In this document: piece after piece, positions 37,962-47,470 of the stretch
Layout: the number at the start of each line of letters is the position of its first letter
Position numbering within the stretch: the stretch's first letter is position 1
Assembly (NCBI RefSeq): GCF_026725475.1
Contig: NZ_CP109965.1
Coordinates: 1,488,001-1,552,000, forward strand
From: Catenovulum adriaticum
Lineage (GTDB): Bacteria; Pseudomonadota; Gammaproteobacteria; Enterobacterales; Alteromonadaceae
DNA length: 64,000 nt
Direction: 5' to 3'
Made by a program: the position numbers and the translations under genes
Notes under the pieces: model-generated
Databases searched by the model: none
What the model was told of the DNA's origin: nothing
What the model saw: only the letters and a program-made list of their open reading frames with translations

Positions 37962-39329
37962 ATGGATTTATCCAGCTTAACTGCAATATCGCCAGTAGAT
38001 GGCCGCTATGGTAGTAAAACAACTGAGTTACGACCTATTTTTAGTGAATATGGTTTGACTAAATACCGTGTAACGGTTGAAGTTAGATGGCTACAAAAAA
38101 TGGCAGAAATTGCGGGCATCGATGAAGTACCTGCGTTTTCAGCTGACGCTAATAAAGTGTTAGACAATATTGTTGATGAATTTAGTGAAGCGGATGCGGC
38201 GCGAGTAAAAGAAATTGAACGCACCACTAATCACGACGTTAAAGCAGTTGAATATTTCTTAAAAGAAAAAATTGAAAACAACGCTGAATTACACGCTGTC
38301 ACTGAATTTTTCCATTTTGCTTGTACCTCTGAAGATATTAACAATTTATCGCATGGCTTAATGTTAAGCGAAGCTAGAAAAACGGTTATTTTACCTTACA
38401 TTGATAAAATTTTATCCGAGTTAAATCGCTTAGCAAAAGAGTATCGCGATGTTGCTATGATGGCGCGTACCCATGGCCAACCGGCGTCTCCGACAACCAT
38501 GGGCAAAGAAATGGCAAACGTTTATATGCGTTTGAAACGCCAGCGCGAGCAAATTGCCCAAGTTGAAATTTTAGGCAAATTTAATGGTGCAGTTGGTAAC
38601 TACAACGCACATTTATCTGCTTACCCTGAATTAGACTGGAATAGCATTAGTGCCAGCTATGTTACTAGCTTAGGATTAACTTGGAACCCTTATACAACAC
38701 AAATTGAACCACATGATTACATTGCTGAATTGTTTGATGCAGTTGCGCGTGCAAACACCATTATTTTAGATTTTGACCGTGACATCTGGGCTTATATTGC
38801 ATTAGGTCACTTTAAGCAAAAAACCGTTGCCGGTGAAATTGGTTCGTCAACCATGCCACATAAAGTTAATCCAATTGATTTTGAAAATTCAGAGGGCAAC
38901 TTAGGCATCGCAAATGCTATTTTCACTCACTTAGCCCAAAAATTGCCTGTTTCTCGTTGGCAGCGCGATTTGACCGATTCAACGGTTTTACGTAATTTAG
39001 GTGTGGGTGTAGCCAACTCTATTATTGCTTATCAAGCCACGTTAAAAGGTATTAGCAAGCTAGAAGTGAACGAGCAAAGCTTATTAAATGAACTTGATCA
39101 AAACTGGGAATTATTAGCTGAGCCAATTCAAACCGTGATGCGCCGCTACGCGATTGAAAAGCCATACGAAAAGTTAAAAGAATTAACCCGTGGTAAACGC
39201 GTTAATAAAGAAATTATGGCTGAGTTTATTGAAAAGTTAGATATCCCAGCAGCCGAAAAAGTGCGCTTAAAAGAAATGACGCCAGCCAGTTATATTGGTC
39301 GAGCGCAAACTTTTGTTGACGAGTTATAA
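37962..39329 (+). CDS. purB: Adenylosuccinate lyase
   Basis: Catalyses two fumarate-releasing steps of purine synthesis: SAICAR to AICAR and adenylosuccinate to AMP. The 455-residue product (E. coli 456) has the superfamily signature SSTMPHKVNPIDFEN near residue 295. It also has catalytic His regions in TTNHDVKAVEYF and TRTHGQPASP-like MARTHGQPASPTT. It ends the icd-side cluster and is followed by a strong terminator. Confidence 0.98.
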   Translation: MDLSSLTAISPVDGRYGSKTTELRPIFSEYGLTKYRVTVEVRWLQKMAEIAGIDEVPAFSADANKVLDNIVDEFSEADAARVKEIERTTNHDVKAVEYFLKEKIENNAELHAVTEFFHFACTSEDINNLSHGLMLSEARKTVILPYIDKILSELNRLAKEYRDVAMMARTHGQPASPTTMGKEMANVYMRLKRQREQIAQVEILGKFNGAVGNYNAHLSAYPELDWNSISASYVTSLGLTWNPYTTQIEPHDYIAELFDAVARANTIILDFDRDIWAYIALGHFKQKTVAGEIGSSTMPHKVNPIDFENSEGNLGIANAIFTHLAQKLPVSRWQRDLTDSTVLRNLGVGVANSIIAYQATLKGISKLEVNEQSLLNELDQNWELLAEPIQTVMRRYAIEKPYEKLKELTRGKRVNKEIMAEFIEKLDIPAAEKVRLKEMTPASYIGRAQTFVDEL

Positions 39330-39349
39330 AAACTTGCCCAATAAAAGAA

Positions 39350-39377
39350 AAAGGGCAGCGTACGCTGCCTTTTTTGT
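39350..39377 (+). terminator. Rho-independent terminator of purB
   Basis: GGCAGCGTACGCTGCC at 39354-39369 is a perfect palindrome flanked by an A-run on the left and TTTTTT on the right. Confidence 0.93.
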
Positions 39378-39442
39378 TTTTGGCTTTAAACAACTAACAT
39401 AAGTTTGGTCAGCAACTTTTTAAATATGGTAGGAGTTCAAAG

Positions 39443-39679
39443 GTGATTGATAAAAAGTATCAAAGCATTGTATTTGCTTTTGTGATGTCGATGACAATGT
39501 CATGTATTATGTCGTTAGTTATCACCTTATTTAATTTAGGCTGGACCAATGGATTATTATTCATTTGGCTAAAAGCGTGGGCATTTGCATTTAGCGTTGC
39601 GTTTCCAACCATTGTGGTCATTAATCCGTTTGTACGAAAAATGGTTAATAAACTCATTAAAAATGAACAGGTTACGTAA
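39443..39679 (+). CDS. DUF2798 small membrane protein
   Basis: A 78-residue inner-membrane protein with two transmembrane helices (about residues 10-32 and 42-65). It starts at a GTG preceded by AGGAG. The segments SMTMSCIMSLVIT and AWAFAFSVAFPTIVVINPFV match the DUF2798 family, whose function is unknown. Its stop codon shares one base with the roxA start (TAATG), so the two are translationally coupled. Confidence 0.85.
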   Translation: MIDKKYQSIVFAFVMSMTMSCIMSLVITLFNLGWTNGLLFIWLKAWAFAFSVAFPTIVVINPFVRKMVNKLIKNEQVT

Positions 39680-40821
39680 TGAAATATCAGTTTTCGAACT
39701 TTTCACCAGCGCAATTTTTACAAGAATACTGGCAAAAAAAACCGGTTTTAATTAAAGGCGCTTTTAATTCGTTTGACGATCCTATCGATGCTGACGAACT
39801 CGCGGGCTTAGCCTGTGAAGCTGAAATTGAATCTCGCATTATTATTAAACAAGATGACAAATGGCATGTTGAACACGGGCCATTTGAAAGCTTTTCACAT
39901 TTATCAGAACAAGACTGGACTTTGCTTGTTCAAGCCGTCGATCATGTTTCTGTTGAAACCGCTGAGCTAATCGAGCCTTTTCGTTTTATTCCTAATTGGC
40001 GCATTGACGATGTCATGGTGAGCTTTTCAATGCCAGGTGGCGGTGTAGGAGCGCATGTTGATCAATATGATGTTTTTATTTTACAGGGCCAAGGTAAACG
40101 TCATTGGAAAGTGGGGTTACCACAAGCGCTAACAGATAAAATACCACATCCAGATTTACTACAAGTAACCGGCTTTGACGCTATTATTGATGCCGTTTTA
40201 GAGCCAGGCGATTTGTTATATATTCCGCCGGGCTGTCCTCATGAAGGTTACGCTATTGAACCGGCTTTAAATTATTCAATTGGATTTAGAGCCCCAGACC
40301 AACAAGATTTACTCTCATCATTTGCCGACTACGCATTGCAAGAAGAATGTTTTAAGCAGCGTTATGCTGATCCGTCTTTAACACTGCGAGCTGATAATAG
40401 CCAAGTCAGCACAGCTGAAATAGCCCAATTAAGACAGTTGATTTTATCAACAGTGTCGGATGACACTCATTTTAACAACTGGTTAGGTTGCTATTTAACT
40501 CAAGCTAAACATGAACTGGCCATAGACCCAATCACGCCAGCATACCAAAGCGAAGACATACTTGAAATACTCCAACAAGTAACACATTGGCATAAATTAG
40601 GCGGCTTAAGATGTCTATTTATAGCGGACAATTTATTTATTAACGGTGAAGCCGTTTCGCTTAATTTAGCTCAACACAGTTTTGCAAAATACCTTGCGCA
40701 AAATCAGCAATACAGCAGCCAGCAGCTTAACGAGTTTGTACAAAACTTAGATAATTTACAGTTGCTAGTCGCGCTGGTTAACGAAGGTCTGATTTTTGTT
40801 GAGGATGATTCTGAGTTTTAA
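39679..40821 (+). CDS. roxA: Ribosomal protein uL16 arginine 3-hydroxylase RoxA (YcfD)
   Basis: A 380-residue JmjC/cupin-type, Fe(II)- and 2-oxoglutarate-dependent oxygenase that hydroxylates an arginine of 50S protein uL16. The iron-binding triad is visible as HVD at residues 126 and 128 and a distal His at about residue 188 in CPHEGY. The start (QFLQEYWQKKPVLIKGAF) and length agree with E. coli YcfD (373). It is coupled to the preceding DUF2798 gene. Confidence 0.93.
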   Translation: MKYQFSNFSPAQFLQEYWQKKPVLIKGAFNSFDDPIDADELAGLACEAEIESRIIIKQDDKWHVEHGPFESFSHLSEQDWTLLVQAVDHVSVETAELIEPFRFIPNWRIDDVMVSFSMPGGGVGAHVDQYDVFILQGQGKRHWKVGLPQALTDKIPHPDLLQVTGFDAIIDAVLEPGDLLYIPPGCPHEGYAIEPALNYSIGFRAPDQQDLLSSFADYALQEECFKQRYADPSLTLRADNSQVSTAEIAQLRQLILSTVSDDTHFNNWLGCYLTQAKHELAIDPITPAYQSEDILEILQQVTHWHKLGGLRCLFIADNLFINGEAVSLNLAQHSFAKYLAQNQQYSSQQLNEFVQNLDNLQLLVALVNEGLIFVEDDSEF

Positions 40822-40897
40822 TGATTTGCTATACCAAACTCGCGTAATTTTCGGTACAATTCGGCGCTTATTTTATCCATATCAAAGTTGAGATTGC

Positions 40898-41996
40898 ATG
40901 TTTGAATTAAACCCTGTGCAAAACAAAATAAAAGATATTAGCGAGCGTACCGAAACGCTTAGGGGGTATCTTTGACTATGAACAAAAATCAGAACGGTTA
41001 GAAGAAGTATCGCGTTTATTAGAACAACCCGATATTTGGAATGAACCAGATAAAGCCCAAGCATTTGGTAAAGAGCGTTCATCGCTTGAGCTTATCGTTA
41101 ATACCATTGACGAATTAGAACAAGGTGTTGAAGATATTTCAGGGCTGATTGAATTAGCAGTTGAAGCTGAAGATCAAGAAACTTTTGACGAAGCTTTAAG
41201 CGAATTAGACGAGCTTGAAGAAAAAATTGCTGGATTAGAATTTCGCCGTATGTTTAGCGGCCCAAATGATACCGCAGATTGTTACATTGATTTACAATCA
41301 GGTTCAGGCGGCACAGAAGCACAAGACTGGTGTAATATGCTGCTGCGCATGTATTTACGCTGGGCTGAATCTCATGGTTTTAAAACTGAGTTAATTGAAA
41401 TTTCAGATGGTGAAGTAGCGGGTATAAAATCTGCAACGGTGCGCATTATCGGTGAATATGCCTTTGGCTGGTTACGCACAGAGACAGGCGTACACCGTTT
41501 AGTTCGAAAATCACCATTTGATTCAGGTAATCGCCGCCATACATCGTTTGCTTCCGCTTTTATTTACCCTGAAGTGGATGATGATATTGAAATAGATATT
41601 AATCCGGCAGATTTACGAATTGATACTTACCGCGCCTCAGGTGCTGGTGGTCAGCACGTAAACCGAACCGACTCAGCCGTGCGTATTACTCATACACCAA
41701 CCAATATAGTGGTTCAATGCCAAAACGATCGCTCACAACATAAAAATAAAGATCAGGCAATGAAACAGCTTAAAGCTAAATTATATGAGCACGAATTACA
41801 AAAGCAAAACGCTGAAAAACAAGCCATGGAAGACGGCAAATCAGATATAGGTTGGGGCAGTCAAATACGTTCATACGTATTGGATGACTCACGCATTAAA
41901 GATTTACGAACTGGGGTAGAAAATCGCAATACCCAAGCTGTTTTGGATGGCGAATTAGACCCTTACATTGAAGCTGCGTTAAAAGCCGGCCTTTAA
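40898..41996 (+). CDS. prfB: Peptide chain release factor 2 with programmed +1 frameshift
   Basis: RF2 recognises UAA and UGA stops. Translation starts at ATG 40898 and meets an in-frame TGA at codon 26 (40973-40975). The site reads AGGGGGTATCTTTGAC, identical to the E. coli autoregulatory slip site: an internal Shine-Dalgarno, CTT and TGA C. A +1 shift continues the frame to 41996 and gives 365 residues, the same as E. coli RF2. The peptidyl-hydrolysis motif GGQ is in SGAGGQHVNRT, and the stop-reading SPF tripeptide in KSPFDSGNRRH. Treating the downstream frame alone would miss the N-terminus. It is followed 40 bp later by lysS. Confidence 0.97.
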
Positions 41997-42036
41997 TTAT
42001 TTAAGTTAAACGTATTAGTTATTTATTGGAATCATT

Positions 42037-43605
42037 ATGTCCGAACAAAATGCATCAACTCAAAATGAAATCGCACAAGAGCAAAATAAACTTATTGCAG
42101 AGCGCAAAGCTAAATTAGCAGCCATCAGAGAAAAATGTCCGGCGAACGCGCATCCAAATGATTTTCAACCAGAACATTATGCCGCTGATTTACAGGCACA
42201 ATATCAAGACAAAGATAAACCAACACTCGCAGAAGAAGCTAACATAGTTTCAATTGCCGGCAGAATCATGGCCAAACGTGGGCCTTTTATGGTGATTCAA
42301 GATATGACTGGACGCATCCAAGCCTATGCGGATAAAAAAACAGTACAAGCCGATTTAAAAGAACGCTATGGTGTACTTGATATTGGCGATATAATTGGCG
42401 TTAAAGGACCTTTGCATAAATCAGGCAAAGGCGATTTATATGTTCACATGTCTGAATATAAATTATTAACTAAATCACTTCGTCCATTGCCAGAAAAATA
42501 CCATGGCTTAGCTGATCAAGAAACCAAATATCGCCAACGCTACGTTGATTTAATGATCAACCAAGAAACACGTGATGTTTTCCAAATTCGTTCACAAGTT
42601 GTCAGTGGAATTCGCCAATACTTAACCGAACGCCGGTTTATGGAAGTTGAAACGCCTATGCTTCAGGTGATTCCGGGCGGCGCTACCGCTAAGCCTTTTG
42701 TCACACATCATAATGCGCTTAGCATAGATATGTTTTTACGTATCGCGCCAGAGTTATATTTAAAACGTTTAGTCGTAGGCGGCTTTGACCGCGTGTTTGA
42801 AATTAACCGTAACTTTAGAAACGAAGGTTTAAGCACACGCCATAACCCTGAATTTACCATGATAGAATTCTATCAAGCCTATGCAGATTATAACGATTTA
42901 ATGAATCTGACCGAAGATATGCTACGTACTTTGGCGCAAAACGTATTAGGTTCAACCATAATAACCAATACAAAACGCGACGAAAATGGTGAGATAACAG
43001 AAACCATCGAGTACGATTTTGGGCAACCATTTGAACGTTTATCAATGGCCGATGCTGTTATTAAACACGCACCTGATTTAGATGCCGCGGTATTAAAAGA
43101 TCCAGAAAACAACTTTGATGCAATCCGTGCAATGGCAAAACAAGTGGGAGTTAAAGAGCCTGAAAAACAAGGAATTTGGGGCGCGGGTAAATATTTGTGT
43201 GAGATATTTGAAGAAGTGGCAGAACATAAACTGATTCAACCCACCTTTATTACAGAATACCCATGGGAAGTTTCACCACTAGCGCGCCGTAACGATGACA
43301 ACCCATTTGTGACTGACAGATTTGAGTTTTTTGTTGGTGGCCGTGAATTGGCAAATGGTTTCTCAGAGCTTAATGATGCTGAAGATCAAGCTGCTCGCTT
43401 TAACAAGCAAGTACAAGAAAAAGATGCAGGTGATGAAGAAGCCATGCATTTTGATGATGATTATATCACAGCGCTCGAATTTGGCTTACCGCCAACAGCA
43501 GGGCAAGGTATAGGGATTGATCGTTTAGTCATGCTATTTGCTGACTGTCCAACGATTAAAGATGTTATTTTATTCCCGCATATGCGTCCGTTAACTGACG
43601 GCTAG
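42037..43605 (+). CDS. lysS: Lysyl-tRNA synthetase (class II)
   Basis: Charges tRNA-Lys. The 522-residue protein has an N-terminal anticodon-binding OB domain (about residues 75-160) and the class II catalytic core. Motif 2 is in FRNEGLSTRHNPEFTMIEFY, and motif 3 in GLPPTAGQGIGIDRLVMLF. E. coli LysS is 505 residues. It follows prfB, the usual gammaproteobacterial pairing, and ends in a strong terminator. Confidence 0.97.
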   Translation: MSEQNASTQNEIAQEQNKLIAERKAKLAAIREKCPANAHPNDFQPEHYAADLQAQYQDKDKPTLAEEANIVSIAGRIMAKRGPFMVIQDMTGRIQAYADKKTVQADLKERYGVLDIGDIIGVKGPLHKSGKGDLYVHMSEYKLLTKSLRPLPEKYHGLADQETKYRQRYVDLMINQETRDVFQIRSQVVSGIRQYLTERRFMEVETPMLQVIPGGATAKPFVTHHNALSIDMFLRIAPELYLKRLVVGGFDRVFEINRNFRNEGLSTRHNPEFTMIEFYQAYADYNDLMNLTEDMLRTLAQNVLGSTIITNTKRDENGEITETIEYDFGQPFERLSMADAVIKHAPDLDAAVLKDPENNFDAIRAMAKQVGVKEPEKQGIWGAGKYLCEIFEEVAEHKLIQPTFITEYPWEVSPLARRNDDNPFVTDRFEFFVGGRELANGFSELNDAEDQAARFNKQVQEKDAGDEEAMHFDDDYITALEFGLPPTAGQGIGIDRLVMLFADCPTIKDVILFPHMRPLTDG

Positions 43606-43634
43606 TAGTATCATTTTTAAAGTTAGTACTTTTA

Positions 43635-43666
43635 AAAAAGGGTTAATCGAAAGGTTAACCCTTTTT
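43635..43666 (+). terminator. Rho-independent terminator of lysS
   Basis: AAAGGGTTAA, an 8-nt loop, TTAACCCTTT and a T-run. It lies 30 bp after the lysS stop. The remaining 220 bp before the GH16 gene are AT-rich with no other feature seen. Confidence 0.9.
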
Positions 43667-43888
43667 ATATTTAGCTTACCTTAATTTTAATAAACGCATT
43701 GCAAAACAACGCCAAAAAATCCATTTCCTGCACTTTCACTCAGATTAAATTTCTTTTTTAAACTCATTGTAGTTTTTCCATCTTCAAATTGAGTAAAAAT
43801 TATCTATTGCAAAAATTAGCTATTGAATTTTACTTTAAATAGTTTATTGTTAACAAGGTTATTAATATAATGTGATTGTAGGATTGAT

Positions 43889-44893
43889 ATGAAGTTAAAA
43901 ATGACCACCTTAGCCGCTTTGCTAATATGCCTTACAGGCTGTAACTCAACTTCAGGTTCAAGTGAGCCGAATGAAAATAAACCTGTGGTAGATAATACAA
44001 CCGATGCAGGGGATAATAATGAAGTTGTCGATCAAGAAGATAATACAGATAACGATGAGACGACAGAAGAGCCGCTTGTTATTAACGTAAATGAAGCCGA
44101 TCCAAGAACGCCTAGTTTTGTATCCTTTAACGATACAACGCCAGATGATATGTACTGGGTGAAAGTAGAAGAATTGTCAGATGAATTCGATTTTTGGGAT
44201 TCAAATAAATGGGTAAAAACAAACTGGAATTATGGTGATACGCCAGTCAATATGCTCAATAAAAATTCTGGAGTTGATGGTGGTAATTTATGGATTAAAG
44301 CCACGTTAAATGCTGAAAGTGAAAACCAATGGTTTGAGACATCACGCGTTCGCTCAAAAAGTAAAATTAAATTTCCTATGTACACTGAAAGTCGGATCAA
44401 AACCGCACACATTTCAGCCTACAATACGTTTTGGTTAAATAATGGGGATATTGATAACCGAGATGAAATAGATATTATCGAAAATAACTCAAATCCATCA
44501 ACCGATTATGCAAACCCTGATTACCCATGGACTATGCATTCACAATATTTTGTGGTTAAAGACGGTGTAACTGAACGAAGCAAAGGTAATTTTGATAACC
44601 GTCATTTATCTGAAGGTAATACGCTAAAAGGTGTTGCTTGGAATGAAGAGTATCACGTAGTAGGGGCATGGTGGAAAGATGAGCACAATGTACAATTCTA
44701 TCTGGATGGTGAACCTGCAGGAAAAATAAAAACCACAAACCCATTTACGCTAGAGCAACATTTGATCTGGGATTTATGGACTCAAGATTCTTCTTGGGTA
44801 GGCGGCTTACCTGATAAAAATGATTTGCTAGACGACTCTATTAATACCATGAGAGTTGATTGGGTAAGAACTTGGCGTTTAGAAACTAAATAA
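43889..44893 (+). CDS. Glycoside hydrolase family 16 lipoprotein (agarase-like)
   Basis: A 334-residue exported endo-glycosidase. A lipoprotein signal with lipobox LTGC (Cys near residue 18) is followed by an acidic, disordered linker rich in Asp, Glu and Asn to about residue 65, then a jelly-roll catalytic domain. The GH16 active-site motif ExDxxE is seen as EIDIIE, making Glu193 the probable nucleophile and Glu198 the acid/base. Family members cut agar, porphyran, carrageenan or laminarin; residues here (FWLNNGDIDNRDEIDIIE) look nearer to the algal galactanases, but the substrate cannot be fixed by eye. It is convergent with a TonB-dependent receptor gene. Confidence 0.85.
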   Translation: MKLKMTTLAALLICLTGCNSTSGSSEPNENKPVVDNTTDAGDNNEVVDQEDNTDNDETTEEPLVINVNEADPRTPSFVSFNDTTPDDMYWVKVEELSDEFDFWDSNKWVKTNWNYGDTPVNMLNKNSGVDGGNLWIKATLNAESENQWFETSRVRSKSKIKFPMYTESRIKTAHISAYNTFWLNNGDIDNRDEIDIIENNSNPSTDYANPDYPWTMHSQYFVVKDGVTERSKGNFDNRHLSEGNTLKGVAWNEEYHVVGAWWKDEHNVQFYLDGEPAGKIKTTNPFTLEQHLIWDLWTQDSSWVGGLPDKNDLLDDSINTMRVDWVRTWRLETK

Positions 44894-44901
44894 TGCTCGT
44901 T

Positions 44902-44933
44902 TGGTTTGTCGGTGTCTATTTACCGACAAACCA
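44902..44933. terminator. Bidirectional terminator between GH16 and TonB-receptor genes
   Basis: A 12-bp perfect stem (TGGTTTGTCGGT / ACCGACAAACCA) with an 8-nt loop lies between the convergent stop codons. Confidence 0.85.
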
Positions 44934-44954
44934 TCACTATAAATTGAAATTAGA

Positions 44955-46814
44955 TTACCAATTGTAAGTTGCACTTACTGTGTATTGCTCACCACGTCCA
45001 GGCGTACCAGGCACTTCTTCGAATGACTCATTCCATAAGTTATCTGCTGCCAATGTAATCATTAATCCAGAGAGTTGCTCAGGTTTAATCGTTAACGTTA
45101 GGTGAGTAAATAATGCATCGTCATCACTGTTTCTGAGTAAATTATCTTCTTGCTTACGCCATTCATTATCTAGTCTTAGGTCAATTATATCCGTAAGTTG
45201 CCAAATCGTACCCAAAGTAACTCTATGATTAGGGTAATTTAACGCATAAAAACTAGCATCAATATTGGCATCACCGTAATCTTCTGATTTTCGTAAAAAC
45301 GTATAACCCAATACGATTTCAGCGTTATCAAAATATCGAGTCGTTAATAACTCTAAACCCGTTGTATCAATATCAACTGGATTAGCATAGCGAGCCGAAG
45401 TTGAATCAAAATTGTAAGTCCAGTCTGTTAAATTATCATCTTTACGATAAAAAATAGCTGAGCTTAAACGCCAATCATATTGCTCTAACACTAACCCTAG
45501 CTCTAGGTTAGTGGTGGTTTCGCGTTCTAATTCATAATTACTTCTAAATAACCCACCTGAATCACTTCCGCCTATTGCGGTATAACCGGCCACTTGGCTA
45601 GCTTGTGCATATGAAAAATAGACTGATTTAGATCTTCCATCGGTGTTGGTTTTATGCCAAACCAAATCGCCCAGCAATGAGGTTTTTGAATCATCCCGGT
45701 TACTATCATCAAACGAAGCGCCTAAACGCATTGTTACGAGTTCATTAGGCGTTAAGGCTATTTTATACTCAGGTAAAATGCTGGCTTTAATATAGTTTCG
45801 GGTGGTAAAGTTGTTTTCTAACGCAGTTGATTCAATAGAATCAGAAAGTAACTGAGTTGAGTAATTCCAAGCAAACGCCTCCGTTTGAACATGCCGCCCT
45901 GAAAACGCGATAGATTTAACCTCGGTTTCATGAAAAGTTTGAAAAGCTTCTGGATTTTCACGTGAATAAATATAATGGTCATTATGACGGCGATAATAAG
46001 CAGAGACCTCAAATGAACTCTGGTTTGCATAATTTTGTTTGTGATTAAGCATTAAGAGTCGTGTTTTTAGATCTTCAGTTTCATTCACATTAAACGGCGT
46101 ATATAAATTTGGCCAGCCAAAAAACTTTTCTTGTAACCCAAAAAATAAATCTGTTTGCGAGTTAGCATCCGTCAATTGAATACGGCCTGACGCGCGCTTA
46201 AAATGATGATCACCATTATCAATAGAGCCATCACTTGCCGAGCGAGAAAACTCACCTTCAACCCCTAAATGCCAATCTTGTAGGCTATCTTTTAATGGTG
46301 TGCGCTTTGCAGCATATATGCTTTGCAAATTAAAATCATTGCTACCGGCACCTATTGAAATTTGTCCACCTGAACTAATTGGTTTCCAGTCAAAAGCCAC
46401 CGTACCAACAGAGCTATTTAAACCGAAAAGCGCATTGTCCGCACCGGTCATAATATAAGGTCCGCGCAGCATTTGAGGGGCAATTGGTAATTCTGCAACG
46501 TAATGACCTGTTTGAGGATCAAGTAAAGTGGCACTACCAACCCGAAAACCGGTATTTTCAAAAATACCGCCACGAATACTTATATCAGCTTGAGCTTCTG
46601 CCATATTTCGAGATTGTAAATCGACACGGGGATCATAATCTAAATTAGAAACAGGGGAATCAAACGTACCTACAGGCTCTTTATTAGCTGTAGGTGAGGC
46701 TTCTATACTAATTCTCTCAATATCATCTGTGTTTATATTGTTATCTGCGGCCAATGAATAGGACGACAAGCTGCATAATAAAGCAGGTAAAGTGGACTTA
46801 ACAGTTAGGTTCAT
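44955..46814 (-). CDS. TonB-dependent outer-membrane receptor
   Basis: A 619-residue protein with a signal peptide (cleavage likely after SLAA near residue 22) and a TonB-box-like segment (DIERISIEA) shortly after. A plug domain includes DISIRGGIFENTGFRVG near residue 77. The rest forms a 22-stranded barrel ending in an aromatic residue (SATYNW). It is smaller than the usual polysaccharide receptors (800-1000 residues) and closer to vitamin B12 or siderophore receptors. It faces a GH16 gene and backs onto a Bfd-like ferredoxin gene, so both a glycan and an iron or cofactor substrate are conceivable. Confidence 0.88.
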   Translation of the reverse strand: MNLTVKSTLPALLCSLSSYSLAADNNINTDDIERISIEASPTANKEPVGTFDSPVSNLDYDPRVDLQSRNMAEAQADISIRGGIFENTGFRVGSATLLDPQTGHYVAELPIAPQMLRGPYIMTGADNALFGLNSSVGTVAFDWKPISSGGQISIGAGSNDFNLQSIYAAKRTPLKDSLQDWHLGVEGEFSRSASDGSIDNGDHHFKRASGRIQLTDANSQTDLFFGLQEKFFGWPNLYTPFNVNETEDLKTRLLMLNHKQNYANQSSFEVSAYYRRHNDHYIYSRENPEAFQTFHETEVKSIAFSGRHVQTEAFAWNYSTQLLSDSIESTALENNFTTRNYIKASILPEYKIALTPNELVTMRLGASFDDSNRDDSKTSLLGDLVWHKTNTDGRSKSVYFSYAQASQVAGYTAIGGSDSGGLFRSNYELERETTTNLELGLVLEQYDWRLSSAIFYRKDDNLTDWTYNFDSTSARYANPVDIDTTGLELLTTRYFDNAEIVLGYTFLRKSEDYGDANIDASFYALNYPNHRVTLGTIWQLTDIIDLRLDNEWRKQEDNLLRNSDDDALFTHLTLTIKPEQLSGLMITLAADNLWNESFEEVPGTPGRGEQYTVSATYNW

Positions 46815-46938
46815 CTGATACTTCTCTTTTTAGATAATATTTACGGGCTTAATAATTTATTGGGTTAGCTGCAGCCTGCAATCATTGTTAACGTTAGCGA
46901 TAATGCAATATTATTAATACGTTTGGGTTTAAGCTAAC

Positions 46939-46952
46939 CTCAAAATTTTGAG
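46939..46952. promoter_or_regulatory. 14-bp palindrome in the receptor/ferredoxin divergent region
   Basis: CTCAAAATTTTGAG is a perfect palindrome lying about 125 bp before the receptor start and 115 bp before the ferredoxin start. Shape and place suit an operator; no regulator is identified. Confidence 0.3.
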
Positions 46953-47067
46953 CGATATTGTATATTAATTTTGTATCGCAATTTAAAGTTTTTGCAGAGC
47001 TAAAAGCTCGTAACTTTGTTTTTATTAGGTAATAATATATCTCAGTTGTGATTAGCTGAGTTGATAG

Positions 47068-47307
47068 ATGAGCATAGAAATAAAAAATCCATTAGATAAA
47101 TTACCCGAGATCTTAAAAAAAGATTTAAACGAAAATTTATGTGTCTGTAATGAAGTACTTAAAATGGATATTATCGATGCCATTGCAGCGGGTGCTGATA
47201 ACCTTGAATTAGTGCGCCGTAAAACCTACGCAACCGACGGAAGCGCTTGTTGCAAACAACAAGTAAAGCGATTGATTGAATGCATTCATAATATTGAGCT
47301 AAGTTAA
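47068..47307 (+). CDS. Bfd-like [2Fe-2S] protein with altered cysteine ligands
   Basis: A 79-residue protein with the BFD-like fold pattern: CVC at residues 25-27 and a second cysteine site after about 34 residues. In bacterioferritin-associated ferredoxin the second pair is CxxC. Here the residues read SACC, with Ser59 where the third ligand should be and Cys61-Cys62 adjacent. Bfd reduces bacterioferritin to release iron; this protein may bind a cluster differently. It is divergent from the TonB receptor gene. No bacterioferritin gene is in the window. Confidence 0.7.
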   Translation: MSIEIKNPLDKLPEILKKDLNENLCVCNEVLKMDIIDAIAAGADNLELVRRKTYATDGSACCKQQVKRLIECIHNIELS

Positions 47308-47355
47308 CAGCCATAAAAAATAATGCCGAATAGAATGTTTAGCTGAATTTTAGAC

Positions 47356-47383
47356 AAAAAAAAGCCCAGTTGGGGAACTGGGC
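47356..47383 (-). terminator. Intrinsic terminator of the candidate sRNA
   Basis: An 8-bp perfect stem (GCCCAGTT / AACTGGGC), a 4-nt loop and eight T residues on the minus strand. Confidence 0.88.
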
Positions 47384-47465
47384 GTAAAAATGATGCCATT
47401 TAAGGCACTCAAGCACTAACAAAGGGATATCAAGAAAACTGCGATACTCGCGTCTTTCAAAGATG
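47356..47465 (-). ncRNA. Candidate small RNA, about 110 nt
   Basis: On the minus strand a near-consensus promoter (TTGTAA, 16 nt, TATAAT) predicts a start near 47465. A strong terminator (GCCCAGTT-CCCC-AACTGGGC followed by T8) ends the transcript near 47356. Between them are small hairpins, GCGAGTATCGC and TGCC-TTAAAT-GGCA. No open frame with a ribosome-binding site fits, and no minus-strand gene ends here, since the neighbours run on the plus strand. It resembles none of RyhB, Spot 42 or 6S RNA that I can recognise. It may be a novel trans-acting sRNA. Confidence 0.6.
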
Positions 47466-47470
47466 GGGGT

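Noticed and set aside
41250..41996. A 248-residue separate protein in the prfB region
   Set aside because: It is only the downstream part of RF2, joined to its N-terminus by the +1 frameshift.
46815..47067. Cobalamin riboswitch upstream of the TonB-dependent receptor gene
   Set aside because: No B12-box or the expected paired elements could be found on the minus strand.
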